Source: Tautonia rosea
GTDB taxonomy: Bacteria > Planctomycetota > Planctomycetia > Isosphaerales > Isosphaeraceae
Direction: 5' to 3'
Assembly: GCF_012958305.1 (NCBI RefSeq)
Contig: NZ_JABBYO010000005.1
Location: 483,015-547,014, forward strand
DNA length: 64,000 bases
The notes under the pieces were generated by a model. It saw only the letters and a program-made list of their open reading frames with translations, was not told where the DNA came from and ran no database searches. The position numbers were made by a program, and so were the translations under genes. Shown piece after piece: positions 18,383 to 27,503 of the stretch; position 1 is the stretch's first letter, and every line of letters starts with the position of its first letter.

Positions 18383-19618
18383 TCAGCTTCGTACTGAGCC
18401 GATTCGGTCCGGGGTATCAATCAAGATCGATTGCCCTCTCACAAGCGTCCCGGAATCGATCCGAAGTTGTCTGGAATCACCGGAAGAGGACGATTCGGAA
18501 CGCTCCAGGAAGCCCGTCAGGGTTTCGACGATCGTTCGTGCCACCCGATCCCATCGGTAGTGAGCGTCGAGCGGTTCTTGAGGAATGGCAATCGGCGAGG
18601 CTCGACGGAGTTTCTGCCAGGCCTGATCCACGGTGCTAGGTTCGGACGGGTCGAAGAAGTGGATCCCTGGTGTGTCAAATTCACGGAGGGCGCTGTTGTA
18701 GCTGGCCAGCACGGGGGTTCCGTGGCGGAGCGAGTCGAGCACCGGAAAACCGAATCCTTCGTAGAGCGACGGATAGATGGACCAGCCGACGGTTCGATAG
18801 AGGCGGCAGAGTTCTCGATCGGGCACGACGCCGAGAAACCGGACCCGACGGCCTCGGGGGAGGCGTCGGTACTTCTCCAGAGCCTTGCGTGAGGTGAGCC
18901 AACCCAGCGGTCCGACCCACCAGAGTTCGGCCCCATCGGGCAAGGCGTCGGAATCGCGAAACCAGTCGAGCAGGAAGAACGGATTCTTGCGAGGTTCGAG
19001 CGTCGAAACGACCAGACCGACATTCGGACGTCGCTCCGGCGTGCTGTCGTCGCAGTGGGATTCGACGCAGAGGCTCGGCCCCGAGTGGGCGACGACAATC
19101 CGGTGTTGCGGGAAGGGGGTCAGCCAGCCCGCGTCGGCCTTGGTGGCATGCGAGACGGCCAGAGCACAGTCGGACGAGAGCAGGCTCTTGGCGAAGAAGC
19201 CACGGAACATCCCCCGCGTTTTCTCGGAATGCGTCCAGGGGACGACGAGCGGGGTGAAGTCGTGCAGGATGCTCATCTCGACCGGGAAGAGCTTCTCGAC
19301 AGGCCTTAGGCAGCCGAAGAGCCCGGCGCTTCGAGCGGGAGGAGTCCCGAGCGGCTCGCGACGGCTCGACCAGATCCATCGGCCGAGCGATCCGAGATCC
19401 TGGTCGAGGTTCGGGTCCAGTTCCCCGTTGAGGATCAGTTCCTTCCCGTTCGAGAAGAATCGCAAGGGCACGAGACGAGCCAGAGACAGCACGACGCGAG
19501 CCGTGTAGCGACCGATTCCGGTCAAATGCCGATCGGCCAGTGGGTTGGCATCGACGTATAGCGTGAATCCAGAATCGGCCGCAGCCCCGGCCTCCAAGCG
19601 ATTCGGGGTCTCATCCAT
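18383..19618 (-). CDS. Glycosyltransferase family 4-like protein
   Basis: 411 residues, no signal peptide. The GT-B layout is seen as an N-terminal LTGIGRYTARVV segment (donor/acceptor loop) and a C-terminal half with VVSTLEPRKNPFFLLDWF, RVRFLGVVPDRELCRLYR and SLYEGFGFPVLDSLRHGTPV. That last segment is the GT4 EX7E region, but the second acid is Asp here (EGFGFPVLD). It probably transfers a sugar from a nucleotide donor to surface polysaccharide or lipid; the substrate is unknown. The gene is isolated, not in a recognisable polysaccharide cluster. Confidence 0.85.
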   Translation of the reverse strand: MDETPNRLEAGAAADSGFTLYVDANPLADRHLTGIGRYTARVVLSLARLVPLRFFSNGKELILNGELDPNLDQDLGSLGRWIWSSRREPLGTPPARSAGLFGCLRPVEKLFPVEMSILHDFTPLVVPWTHSEKTRGMFRGFFAKSLLSSDCALAVSHATKADAGWLTPFPQHRIVVAHSGPSLCVESHCDDSTPERRPNVGLVVSTLEPRKNPFFLLDWFRDSDALPDGAELWWVGPLGWLTSRKALEKYRRLPRGRRVRFLGVVPDRELCRLYRTVGWSIYPSLYEGFGFPVLDSLRHGTPVLASYNSALREFDTPGIHFFDPSEPSTVDQAWQKLRRASPIAIPQEPLDAHYRWDRVARTIVETLTGFLERSESSSSGDSRQLRIDSGTLVRGQSILIDTPDRIGSVRS

Positions 19619-19786
19619 GATGCTTCCCGTCCGATTCGATTTTCCGAGGAGAACCTATCCGGGACGTTCATACGCCCTTGATCCCCCTTTAGACTCGCCC
19701 AAGCGAGACAATCGGTCAACCGCGATCGGCGCCCGCCTGCAGGAGTTTCCGGCCCTTCGACCCGGATGCCGTTCCTCGGCTCGGGG

Positions 19787-20800
19787 TCAGGACGACGACA
19801 AGCGCGACCACGCCAGACCGGCCGCCACGACACCAACGAGTGCGAGACCGCCGAGAATCGCGTTACGATGAATGGAACACTGAAGCTCCCAACGGGGATT
19901 TATTGCCTGAGCGTTAAATGCCCCGTGGGCTCCCCGGTCGCCGGGGAGCGGCTCCCAAAGGTTGTGCGGTTGGTCCGGTGCCTGTGGTTCGTCCCCCATT
20001 TGGGAGTCGTATCCGTACCGGCTCAGGTACCAGTCACCTACGGCTGGGACGAGTTTGTTCCCGAGAATCACCTGGTAGGTCGGCACTCCGACAAACAACT
20101 CGCGGCGGTTGTGATCCGAGGCCCAGAGAATTGCCTCGGCGGCGATTTCAGGCTGGTAAATTGGAGGGACCGGCTGTCCCTTGCGCGGAAGTCGGCTTTT
20201 TACCCAGCGAAACTGTGGCGTGTTCATTGCAGGCAGTTGGATCGAGGTCACGCGCACGCGACTTCGTTCGTGCAACAGTTCGGCCCGAAGCGAGTCATTG
20301 AAGCCCTGGATCGCATGCTTCGCGGCACAGTATGCCGACTGGAGCGGAATTCCCCGATAAGCAAGGGCTGATCCGACCTGAATGATCTTCCCCCGATCTC
20401 TGGGTTTCATCCGTTTCAAGGCTGCAAGGGTTCCGTGAACATACCCCAGATAGGTCACCTCGGTCACCCTGCGAAAATCCTCGGGGGTGATTTCGAGGAT
20501 GGGGGAAAAGACCGAGACCATGGCGTTGTTGACCCAGACGTCGATCGGCCCCAGTTCGCGCTCGACGGCCTCGGCTGCGTTCTCGACCGCCTGGGCATCA
20601 GCCACGTCGCAGGGAAGCACCAGAGCCTGCCCTCCCCGCCGCTCAACCTCCCGCCGGGTCGCCTCCAGCCCGTCCCGACCCCGGGCAATCAGGCCGATGC
20701 GGGCACCTCGATCCGCAAAGGCTCGCGACGTAGCGCGACCCACCCCGGCCGAGGCGCCGGTGATCACAACGACAGGCGGGTTCGTTCCAATGCGTGTCAT
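19787..20800 (-). CDS. SDR family oxidoreductase with C-terminal membrane anchor
   Basis: 337 residues. It has the classical short-chain dehydrogenase pattern: TGASAGVG nucleotide-binding loop near residues 14-21, CDV at ~64, NNAM near 90, catalytic Ser in QVGSALAYRG and YCAAK (Tyr/Lys). It is longer than a typical 250-residue SDR; the extra C-terminal ~80 residues end in a hydrophobic helix (NAILGGLALVGVVAAGLAW), suggesting membrane attachment. The substrate is unknown; NAD(P)(H) use is inferred from the fold. Confidence 0.88.
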   Translation of the reverse strand: MTRIGTNPPVVVITGASAGVGRATSRAFADRGARIGLIARGRDGLEATRREVERRGGQALVLPCDVADAQAVENAAEAVERELGPIDVWVNNAMVSVFSPILEITPEDFRRVTEVTYLGYVHGTLAALKRMKPRDRGKIIQVGSALAYRGIPLQSAYCAAKHAIQGFNDSLRAELLHERSRVRVTSIQLPAMNTPQFRWVKSRLPRKGQPVPPIYQPEIAAEAILWASDHNRRELFVGVPTYQVILGNKLVPAVGDWYLSRYGYDSQMGDEPQAPDQPHNLWEPLPGDRGAHGAFNAQAINPRWELQCSIHRNAILGGLALVGVVAAGLAWSRLSSS

Positions 20801-21238
20801 GATGTCCCCTGAATCATTTCTCGGTATCGCTCAACCGAAGCGTTTACGAGGTAAAACATCTTTGGATTTCGTTGAATTCAATTCCGAACGATTCCTTGAA
20901 CCAAGCAAGCGTCTTCCTTGCATTCATCAAGGACATCTTTAGTTTGGCATTGCAGAAACCAGAAGCGCTCGGGGATGATTGCGAGCAAGTGGCGTGCCCG
21001 AATTCGTTCGTCCGACCGCAAGTGTGGCCATCTCCGTTCCTCCTCTGGCTCGATCTGGCGAGGCCATAGGAGAGGTCTTTTCGCCTTGCCGACGGTCGAA
21101 AGGTTCTGAAACCGATTCGGTCAATCCGTGGCCAGCGTGATCGAGTCGAAGTCGTACGGACACTCAGCAATTGTTGCTGGTCGGTTTGTTCACGGAAGAT
21201 CGTCGGCGTTCCGACCCTTCGTGGAGGTTCTTCTGATC
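20801..21238. other. 438-bp gap before GDSL hydrolase
   Basis: No gene is supported; the short frames on both strands have Ser/Arg-rich shadow composition. A TTGAATTCAA palindrome occurs near 20873. The GDSL gene has its own GGAGG at 21222-21226. The divergent promoters for the SDR and GDSL genes are expected here. Confidence 0.4.
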
Positions 21239-21973
21239 ATGGCGCGTTCCTTGCATCGACTTCGATCCGTCTGCCTCCTGGTGCCCGTGCTGGGAGTGAT
21301 GATCTGGATCTCGCCGACCTGGGACTCACTTCGAGCAGAGGATGCCCCTCCAGATCCGGACCCCACACGGTTCGCCAGTGACATTGAGGCGTTCGAGCAA
21401 GGCGATCGAGCTAGTCCTCCCGAACCCTCGTCCATCCTCTTTCTGGGAAGTTCGAGCATCAAGCTCTGGGATCTGAATGTTTGGTTTCCTGAGCAAACGC
21501 TCCTGAATCGAGGATTTGGCGGATCGCAACTCTCAGACGTGATTCACTATGCGGATCGCCTCATCACTCCGTCGCGTCCTCGATTGGTCATCGTTTATGC
21601 GGGAGACAACGACATTGCGGAGGGGAAGTCACCAGAGCGCGTACTGAAGGATTTTCTCACGCTCTCGAGCCGCATCCGAACGCTCTCGCCGAACGCCTCA
21701 ATCGTATTTCTCTCGATCAAACCGAGTCTTGCCCGAAAAGATCACTGGCCGTCCATGCGTCACGCGAATAGACTCATCAACGAGGCCTGCGACATGAGTG
21801 CTCACCTCCATTTTCTCGATGTCGCCAGTCCGATGCTCGACGCCCTGGGAGCCATGAGGCCTGAACTTTATGACTCCGACGGTTTGCATCTGAACAACGA
21901 CGGATACGCGATTTGGGCCGAGCGGCTTGCTCCCGTTCTTCAACGATTTCTCGACAATTCGTCGGCCCGTTAG
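21239..21973 (+). CDS. Exported SGNH/GDSL-type hydrolase
   Basis: 244 residues from ATG 21239 (GGAGG ~12 nt upstream). A signal peptide covers about residues 1-34 (ends near LRAEDAPP). The SGNH blocks are present: ILFLGSSSIKLW (nucleophile Ser in GSSS), LLNRGFGGSQ (block II Gly), YAGDNDI (block III Asn) and SDGLHLNNDGY (Asp/His pair). It likely acts as an extracytoplasmic esterase or deacetylase; the substrate is unknown. No partner gene is linked. Confidence 0.88.
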   Translation: MARSLHRLRSVCLLVPVLGVMIWISPTWDSLRAEDAPPDPDPTRFASDIEAFEQGDRASPPEPSSILFLGSSSIKLWDLNVWFPEQTLLNRGFGGSQLSDVIHYADRLITPSRPRLVIVYAGDNDIAEGKSPERVLKDFLTLSSRIRTLSPNASIVFLSIKPSLARKDHWPSMRHANRLINEACDMSAHLHFLDVASPMLDALGAMRPELYDSDGLHLNNDGYAIWAERLAPVLQRFLDNSSAR

Positions 21974-22229
21974 GAACGAAAACGCGACACTGCGGAATGA
22001 GGTCGATTCGGTCCGCTCACAGAATCTCATCGAGGGCAGGACGGCCTGATCGATACCGCAGAACCTCGCATCGAATTCAACCGTGTCACGATCACCCCGT
22101 GTTTCGGCTCTGAAAGATTCCCTTGCGTTCCCACCAATTCCTGACAGAATCCGCTTGAACCGTTCTGTTGATGAGAGGTCGAGCGACGTTGCTCACCGCG
22201 TCGGGGAACGGAATGGGAAACCAAATCAG

Positions 22230-23135
22230 ATGGATACAACGGACCCGAAGATCCTGGACACGGGAGACTTTCCCTCGGTTCCCCCAGCGTTGCCACCGCG
22301 AATCGAGGTCATCTCGTCAGCTCGGAGCGATGTCGGCAAGGTCCGACGAAACAATGAAGACCACTATTTGGTCGCCCGTCTTCGCCGCTCAATCGACATC
22401 GACGCTACGAATCTCGATTCCTTACGGCTTCCTCTGCTCCGCGAGGAAGCCGGACACCTGCTTGCCGTTGCCGATGGCATGGGCGGCATGGCGTCAGGAG
22501 AAGACGCCAGCTTCCTGGCCATCAGTGCCGGGTTGGAGTTGCTCCGAGACGCGGCCAAGTGGCACCTGGACGTCTCGGGACCAAATGAGATTGAGGAACT
22601 CGTTGCCACGTGCCGGAGTTACATTCAGCAGATAAACCAGCGGGTTTACACCCAGGCCTCCCAGGATGCCTCAAAGGAAGGGATGGGCACTACGCTCTCC
22701 GTTGCTTACAGCGTTGGACTTCGACTCTTTGTGGTTCATGTGGGAGATTCCCGTGTCTACCTCGCACACGGCGGAACCCTGCAGCAGATCACCCGAGATC
22801 ATACGGTCGCACAAGACCTGGCCACGACCGGTCGGATTACACAATCGGAAGTCAAGTCGCATCGCATGCGAAATGTCTTGACCAACTACATCGGATCGCC
22901 CGACCAGGGGATCGAGGCCGAGATTCACCGGCTCGAATTGCATCCCGGTGACCGGCTCCTGCTCTGCAGCGACGGTCTGAGCGATCAGGTTGAGGATGCC
23001 GAAATCGCTCAGATCCTCGCGAGTGCATCCGAGCCGAAGGCCGCGTGCGACCGTCTGGTCGACGCGGCCTTGAAAGCCGGAGGGCGAGACAACATCACCG
23101 TCATCGTGGCCGATTACCGAGTGGAGTCGTCCTGA
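22230..23135 (+). CDS. PP2C-family serine/threonine phosphatase (Stp1/PrpC type)
   Basis: 301 residues from ATG 22230; earlier in-frame residues from 22083 are not family-like. All PP2C metal motifs are visible: RRNNEDHYLV, VADGMGGMASGE, GMGTTLSVAYS, VHVGDSRVYL, LLLCSDGLSDQ and GGRDNITVIV. It dephosphorylates Ser/Thr proteins using Mn/Mg and would counter Hanks-type kinases, which are numerous in planctomycetes; none is adjacent. An insert after the first motif (RSIDIDATNLDSLRLPLL) is slightly unusual. Its 3' end overlaps the convergent kelch gene by 22 nt. Confidence 0.93.
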   Translation: MDTTDPKILDTGDFPSVPPALPPRIEVISSARSDVGKVRRNNEDHYLVARLRRSIDIDATNLDSLRLPLLREEAGHLLAVADGMGGMASGEDASFLAISAGLELLRDAAKWHLDVSGPNEIEELVATCRSYIQQINQRVYTQASQDASKEGMGTTLSVAYSVGLRLFVVHVGDSRVYLAHGGTLQQITRDHTVAQDLATTGRITQSEVKSHRMRNVLTNYIGSPDQGIEAEIHRLELHPGDRLLLCSDGLSDQVEDAEIAQILASASEPKAACDRLVDAALKAGGRDNITVIVADYRVESS

Positions 23136-25828
23136 GCCTGGTCGAGGCTGGGGAGGCCAACGGGCGTGTTGGCACTCGCACTTGCCTTGAGCGTCGTCTG
23201 CTCGAACGGTTGAGGTGCCATCAGTACGAAGCGAGCCTGCTGAGGATCGTTGGCATCAATTCCGAACAGGAGCAACCGATCCCGAACGGTCATGAGCCGG
23301 AGCGCGTTGACCGCGATCGGAAGTTCCTCAATCATCGTGCTCCAGGTCCCCGATTCAGGGTCGTAGACTTCGATCGAGCGGGCCGGTTCGAAGTGGCCGG
23401 ACGAACCTGCCGCAAAGCCTCCTCCCATATAAAGCTTTCCGTCGAGCACGACCAGATCGGCAAAGACGCGAGGTTGGCTGGGAGACGGAATCGTCTGCCA
23501 CGCTTTCGTCTCGAAGTTGAACACATCGACCACATCGACCAGCGTCTGGTCGTCTCCCAGGCCACCGACCAGATAATAGTTCCCGTCCAGAACCGCCCCG
23601 GCGAAGGATCGACGGGCCCTCGGGATCTGATGCTCGGTCACCTCAAATGTGCTGTCTTCGGCCTCAACGTCCCAGCGAAGCACCTCGGTCGGGAACCCGC
23701 GGTTTTGCGCTTCGGGACGGGGGTCAAAGATGCTTCCGCCGAAGACCCAGATTGCGCCGTCATGGACCGCTGCGCCGAACATTCCGCGATCGTCGGGAAT
23801 CGACGCCTTAAGGGATTCCCAGGTTGACTCCGACGCCTGACGCCGAACCACCGATCCGAGAGTTCGAACTACCTCCCCATCGTCCGCGATTCCGCCCAGG
23901 ACGTAGGTATCGAGCTGCCTGCCATCAGGAACTGAAACGACCACACTGGACTGCCGGGCCGAGGGCAAGGCCCCAATCGGTTCGGCTCGTGTTCCATCCA
24001 AACGAATAGTGAAGACCTCATCCGTCAGCAGTTCTGACTTGAAATCGTGAGGGTTGGCGCTTCGATTTCCTCCGGCAAGCAGCACCTGAGACCCGACCAT
24101 GCTGACGGCGTGCGATTGCACCGCCGCTCCCGGAAGTTCGACCGTCCAGGTCACCAGGTCCATCGCCGAGGTGGTGCCATCGAGCGGGATCGACTCGATG
24201 AATCGCACGGGCACTCCCGCGAAGTTGCCGCCGACAATCAAGGCGTCTTCGTCGATTCCGGGCAAGAGCCGATGAGTGATCCGGGGGACCGCCTGTTCGG
24301 CGATTGCCTCCCACGAATCGGCTGTCTCGGTGAGACGGTAAACCGTGCCATTGCCACCGCTCGCAAGCAGTCGGCCGCCGAGACTGAAGGCCGAGGGAGC
24401 AAACCCCTGAATCGGCTCGCCAGGCAGTTCCGGCCCTTGCATCCAGGACTGATCTTCAGGGTCGAAGACAACCACCTCTCGGGTGGTGTCACCATTCTCC
24501 AGCAGACCGCCCACCACGAAGATCTTGCCATCATGCGCGGCGACCGCCAGCGCTCGCCGAGGTGTCGGTAGCGAGGGCAACACCTCCCAGCCAGCTTCGG
24601 GGTTGGTCAGATCGAGACGCAATGCATCATCAAGAAAGTACGCTCCGTTCGAGTCTCCCCCCGTCATCGACCAGCCACCGACGACGTAGAGGTAATCTCC
24701 CAGCACTGCGGCGTCGTGCGTGGATCGGGGTTCCGGCAGCGGAGGAAGATCGGTCCACTCGCTCGTCTCGGGATCAAAGCGAGCCACCTCATCCACAGAA
24801 ATCAGATCGTGCGGTGATCCCTCCTCATTTCGGGCCAGCATGCCACCCACCCGAATGAGTTTGCCGTCATGAGCAACCAGCGCAACTCCCTGAAGGGCGG
24901 TGCCACAAGGCAGCTCTTCCCAGGTCGTCCGGTCTCGAAGGTCGAGCCGATAGAAGTGAGGGTTCGTGGTGCCGGTGTGGTAACGATGAGTCGTCCCTGT
25001 GTGACCACTATATACATAAAGAGAATCACCCACGACCGCACCGCCGAAGCTGTTGATCGGCTCGGGGATCAAAGCAAAGGGTCTGGACAATCGGCAGGTA
25101 TCAGCCACGGCCTTGGTGTCCTGGGAGACAAGGATCGGCGTGACCATGAGGGTCGCATAGTGGCGCGATTCCGGATAGGGAGTGCCGTCCAGTTCGCCCG
25201 CGGTTCCATCAATCCATTTGGCAAGCAAACCAGCACGCCCGTCGGCCAAATCAGGACAACGAACACGCCCCTGGTCGTCGGCAATCAAGGTGCGGTCATT
25301 ACCATCCTCATGATACACCTTGACCTCGGCGCGGGCAGCAGGTTCCCCGTTGAAGCGGACCTGAATGAGGGCCGGTTCTTCAGCGTCCACCAGCCAACTC
25401 ATCCGAAGACCTTCACCCGCTTCGACGGTTCCGGTAGGGAGCGGTCCGAGCTGCAGGCGCGTTGTATACATGAGCCGGAAGGTCGACTCCCCCCGGTTCA
25501 TGATGCCGAACTCCAGCTCACCGTCGACGACTCGGGGAAGGTTTTCGGGCAACTGGACGAAGTCGGAGTCCTCTCCTCGATTCAGTGAGAGCGGTTTGCC
25601 CTCGATCGAGTAGGTGGCCGAGTCCAGATACTTCAAAAACATCGGCAGATCGGGAACCGTTTGATCGGCGAAGAAGGCGTGGGCGACGACCGAGCCATCC
25701 TCTTCCCGTTCGCCGGAGATCCAGAGGAAATGGGCCGAGGACGGCTGGCCTAGCCCGAAAAGGGAGAGGCTCGCGACGGCCGCACACAGGCCTCGCAATC
25801 GAACGCATCGAGGCGCTGATCGTTTCAT
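23114..25828 (-). CDS. Exported kelch-repeat propeller protein with DUF4198-like N-terminus
   Basis: 904 residues. A signal peptide (about 1-32) is followed by AHFLWISGE, the opening typical of DUF4198-type beta-sandwich proteins, extending to about residue 230. From roughly 250 to 880 there are many kelch blades with the G-G doublet (VVGDSLYVYSGH, VLGDYLYVVGGW, AHDGKIFVVGGL, LDGNYYLVGGLG, LDGKLYMGGGF), probably two propellers. DUF4198-type domains occur with nickel/cobalt and iron uptake systems, so a metal-related surface role is possible but inferred. It is the last gene of a four-gene leftward unit and overlaps the convergent PP2C gene by 22 nt. Confidence 0.87.
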   Translation of the reverse strand: MKRSAPRCVRLRGLCAAVASLSLFGLGQPSSAHFLWISGEREEDGSVVAHAFFADQTVPDLPMFLKYLDSATYSIEGKPLSLNRGEDSDFVQLPENLPRVVDGELEFGIMNRGESTFRLMYTTRLQLGPLPTGTVEAGEGLRMSWLVDAEEPALIQVRFNGEPAARAEVKVYHEDGNDRTLIADDQGRVRCPDLADGRAGLLAKWIDGTAGELDGTPYPESRHYATLMVTPILVSQDTKAVADTCRLSRPFALIPEPINSFGGAVVGDSLYVYSGHTGTTHRYHTGTTNPHFYRLDLRDRTTWEELPCGTALQGVALVAHDGKLIRVGGMLARNEEGSPHDLISVDEVARFDPETSEWTDLPPLPEPRSTHDAAVLGDYLYVVGGWSMTGGDSNGAYFLDDALRLDLTNPEAGWEVLPSLPTPRRALAVAAHDGKIFVVGGLLENGDTTREVVVFDPEDQSWMQGPELPGEPIQGFAPSAFSLGGRLLASGGNGTVYRLTETADSWEAIAEQAVPRITHRLLPGIDEDALIVGGNFAGVPVRFIESIPLDGTTSAMDLVTWTVELPGAAVQSHAVSMVGSQVLLAGGNRSANPHDFKSELLTDEVFTIRLDGTRAEPIGALPSARQSSVVVSVPDGRQLDTYVLGGIADDGEVVRTLGSVVRRQASESTWESLKASIPDDRGMFGAAVHDGAIWVFGGSIFDPRPEAQNRGFPTEVLRWDVEAEDSTFEVTEHQIPRARRSFAGAVLDGNYYLVGGLGDDQTLVDVVDVFNFETKAWQTIPSPSQPRVFADLVVLDGKLYMGGGFAAGSSGHFEPARSIEVYDPESGTWSTMIEELPIAVNALRLMTVRDRLLLFGIDANDPQQARFVLMAPQPFEQTTLKASASANTPVGLPSLDQAQDDSTR

Positions 25829-25846
25829 GGGAGTTCCTTTACTGTC

Positions 25847-26110
25847 TCAGTGTGACGTGTGATGGAAATCGTGGTCAGAACGGGGCGAGGGAGGAGAATC
25901 GGCCTCCGCAAGATCGAAGCGAGCCGCTTGGAAGAACATTGCCTCAGCCTCCTGGTTGGCGCGTCGCACGCGCTCATCCTCTTGCAAGGCCCGAGCGTAG
26001 CGTTCCGGGTCTTGGTCGGGGGTTGGAGACTGGTTGACACGATTCGAACCGCAACCGACCGAGATCAACAGCATGAGGAGAGAAATCGGGATCCACCGAA
26101 AGACGTTCAT
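25847..26110 (-). CDS. Small lipoprotein, VNQSP type (second copy)
   Basis: 87 residues from ATG 26110 (GGAG ~8 nt upstream). The signal ISLLMLLISVGC ends in a lipobox Cys. The mature start GSNRVNQSP and the following acidic helix (PERYARALQEDERVRRANQEAEA) match the upstream neighbour at 26149-26370, so these are tandem paralogues. The C-terminus is His/Asp rich (SDHDFHHTSH), which could bind metal; this is inference. It is 18 bp from the kelch gene. I recognise no named family. Confidence 0.75.
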   Translation of the reverse strand: MNVFRWIPISLLMLLISVGCGSNRVNQSPTPDQDPERYARALQEDERVRRANQEAEAMFFQAARFDLAEADSPPSPRSDHDFHHTSH

Positions 26111-26148
26111 GGGAAACTCCGGGAAGCGTCGGGAGGGTCCGAAGTTGG

Positions 26149-26370
26149 TCAAGGCAACTCGTCCACCGAGAGGCCGAGCGCTGCGGCCTCGGCCTCACGA
26201 TTCTCCTGTTCGATCCGAGCGTCCTCCGCAGTGGCCTGCTCGAAGGCCTCAGGGTTGTCCGCGGCCAGGGGCGATTGATTGACGCCCGCACCTTGCTTCC
26301 CGCAACCGAGGGGCAGAGTCAGTGCGAGCAGGAGAACGGCCCGCCGAATCGTTCGAAAATTCACAGTCAT
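26149..26370 (-). CDS. Small lipoprotein, VNQSP type (first copy)
   Basis: 73 residues. It has a signal peptide RRAVLLLALTLPLGC with lipobox Cys, then GKQGAGVNQSP and an acidic helix (EAFEQATAEDARIEQENREAEA). It aligns with the downstream gene over the VNQSP and ED-R---N-EAEA positions, but lacks the His-rich tail. The 50-bp gap after the DUF1559 gene contains an inverted repeat TGAGAA/TTCTCA (26373-26392) directly upstream of the start. Confidence 0.72.
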   Translation of the reverse strand: MTVNFRTIRRAVLLLALTLPLGCGKQGAGVNQSPLAADNPEAFEQATAEDARIEQENREAEAAALGLSVDELP

Positions 26371-26372
26371 GA

Positions 26373-26392
26373 TGAGAAAATCTTTCTTCTCA
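26373..26392 (-). promoter_or_regulatory. Inverted repeat over the ribosome-binding region
   Basis: TGAGAA (26373-26378) and TTCTCA (26387-26392) flank an 8-nt loop carrying the AGAAAGA-type purine stretch on the minus strand, two bases upstream of the lipoprotein start. The hairpin could modulate its translation relative to DUF1559. Confidence 0.3.
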
Positions 26393-26420
26393 GCGCTTGC
26401 GAAAAGATTGCTAGCATTTG

Positions 26421-27503
26421 TTAATATTGATCGGACGAAACGATTTCTCCGCCAGCCACGGTTGAAAGCGCCATGTAGGATTGGGCGTTGATTGTTTCCT
26501 TAACGAACTTCACGCTGCCATCGGCGAACAGGAAGTTGGCCCCCCCTGGATGCACGCTCCGGAAGTTCGGGAGAGTTTGGCCGCTGGTCGGGGAGACCGG
26601 GAACCCGTTCGGGCCCGGGAAACGGGTGGTATCCGAAGGATAGCCGCAATCGTTCAAACCGTAGAAGACGCCGATACGGTCGGTTGTCTTCCCGATGATG
26701 CCCCCGACGATGAACTCTGATCCCCAGCTCCGTCGGCGTCCGAAGGCCATGAACATCACGTTGTCATAGAAGCGGCCCTGATCGAATTGTTCGAGCGGGA
26801 CACAGACCCGGTTTTCGGCCGATCCCACGGCAACGAACGGGTTGGCGGCGTTGCCGCCGGCCGATTCTCCCATGAGGAAGGTCTGGCTCGTCCCGTCTCG
26901 GACCTCAGCCAATCGGGTGAAGGTGTCGATCCCGGCGATTCCCCTCAGGCTTCGGTTGACGTACGGCGGCGAGACATAGTTGTCAGCCCCTGCGCTAAAG
27001 ATGTAGTCGGTCACCGCGACTCGGTCGAGGGCCCAGGAAACTCCGGCGAAGTTGAAGGTCGAGCCGACCTCGCTCATGTTCCGGTTCGACGGGCAGAGAA
27101 ACGTGCTGACTTGCGTCGTGATTCCGGTCGTCTGGGCCGGTAACGACCAGCCGAAATACGTTCCTAACGTCGGCGAGGCGAACGCTTGCTCGAAATTAAA
27201 CGCCGAGGAGAGCGCCGACTGCTCCATGTAGGGCAGAACCGAGTGATAGCCTGTAAAATTCCCGTAGAGTTGAGCAAACCCACCGTGCATAGCCGCCGGA
27301 AAGACCTGATGGGTGCTTTCATAGTTGTGCAATGCCAGACCAATCTGCTTGAGATTGTTCACACATTGCGCCCGACGAGCCGCCTCGCGAGCCGACTGGA
27401 CGGCCGGCAGCAGCAGGGCAATGAGGACGCCGATGATCGCAATGACCACCAGCAGCTCAATCAGCGTAAATCCATACCGACGACGCTTCTGAACCGTGTT
27501 CAT
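26421..27503 (-). CDS. DUF1559 pseudopilin-like protein
   Basis: 360 residues from ATG 27503; longer in-frame N-termini back to 27737 are Arg/Gly-rich and unlikely. The leader [19 protein letters not shown] is a prepilin site, followed by [20 protein letters not shown], and the C-terminus has HPGGANFLFADGSVKFVKE and GGEIVSSDQY. It heads the leftward unit DUF1559-lipoprotein-lipoprotein-kelch. The 800-bp region upstream carries two TGAGACT dyads. Role: presumably a surface or periplasmic pseudopilin; processing by a prepilin peptidase is predicted from the motif. Confidence 0.93.
   Translation of the reverse strand: MNTVQKRRRYGFTLIELLVVIAIIGVLIALLLPAVQSAREAARRAQCVNNLKQIGLALHNYESTHQVFPAAMHGGFAQLYGNFTGYHSVLPYMEQSALSSAFNFEQAFASPTLGTYFGWSLPAQTTGITTQVSTFLCPSNRNMSEVGSTFNFAGVSWALDRVAVTDYIFSAGADNYVSPPYVNRSLRGIAGIDTFTRLAEVRDGTSQTFLMGESAGGNAANPFVAVGSAENRVCVPLEQFDQGRFYDNVMFMAFGRRRSWGSEFIVGGIIGKTTDRIGVFYGLNDCGYPSDTTRFPGPNGFPVSPTSGQTLPNFRSVHPGGANFLFADGSVKFVKETINAQSYMALSTVAGGEIVSSDQY

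Noticed and set aside
19522..19836. 104-codon minus-strand frame between SDR and glycosyltransferase genes
   Set aside because: It overlaps both neighbours in another frame and is rich in Arg/Pro/Trp; no supporting features.
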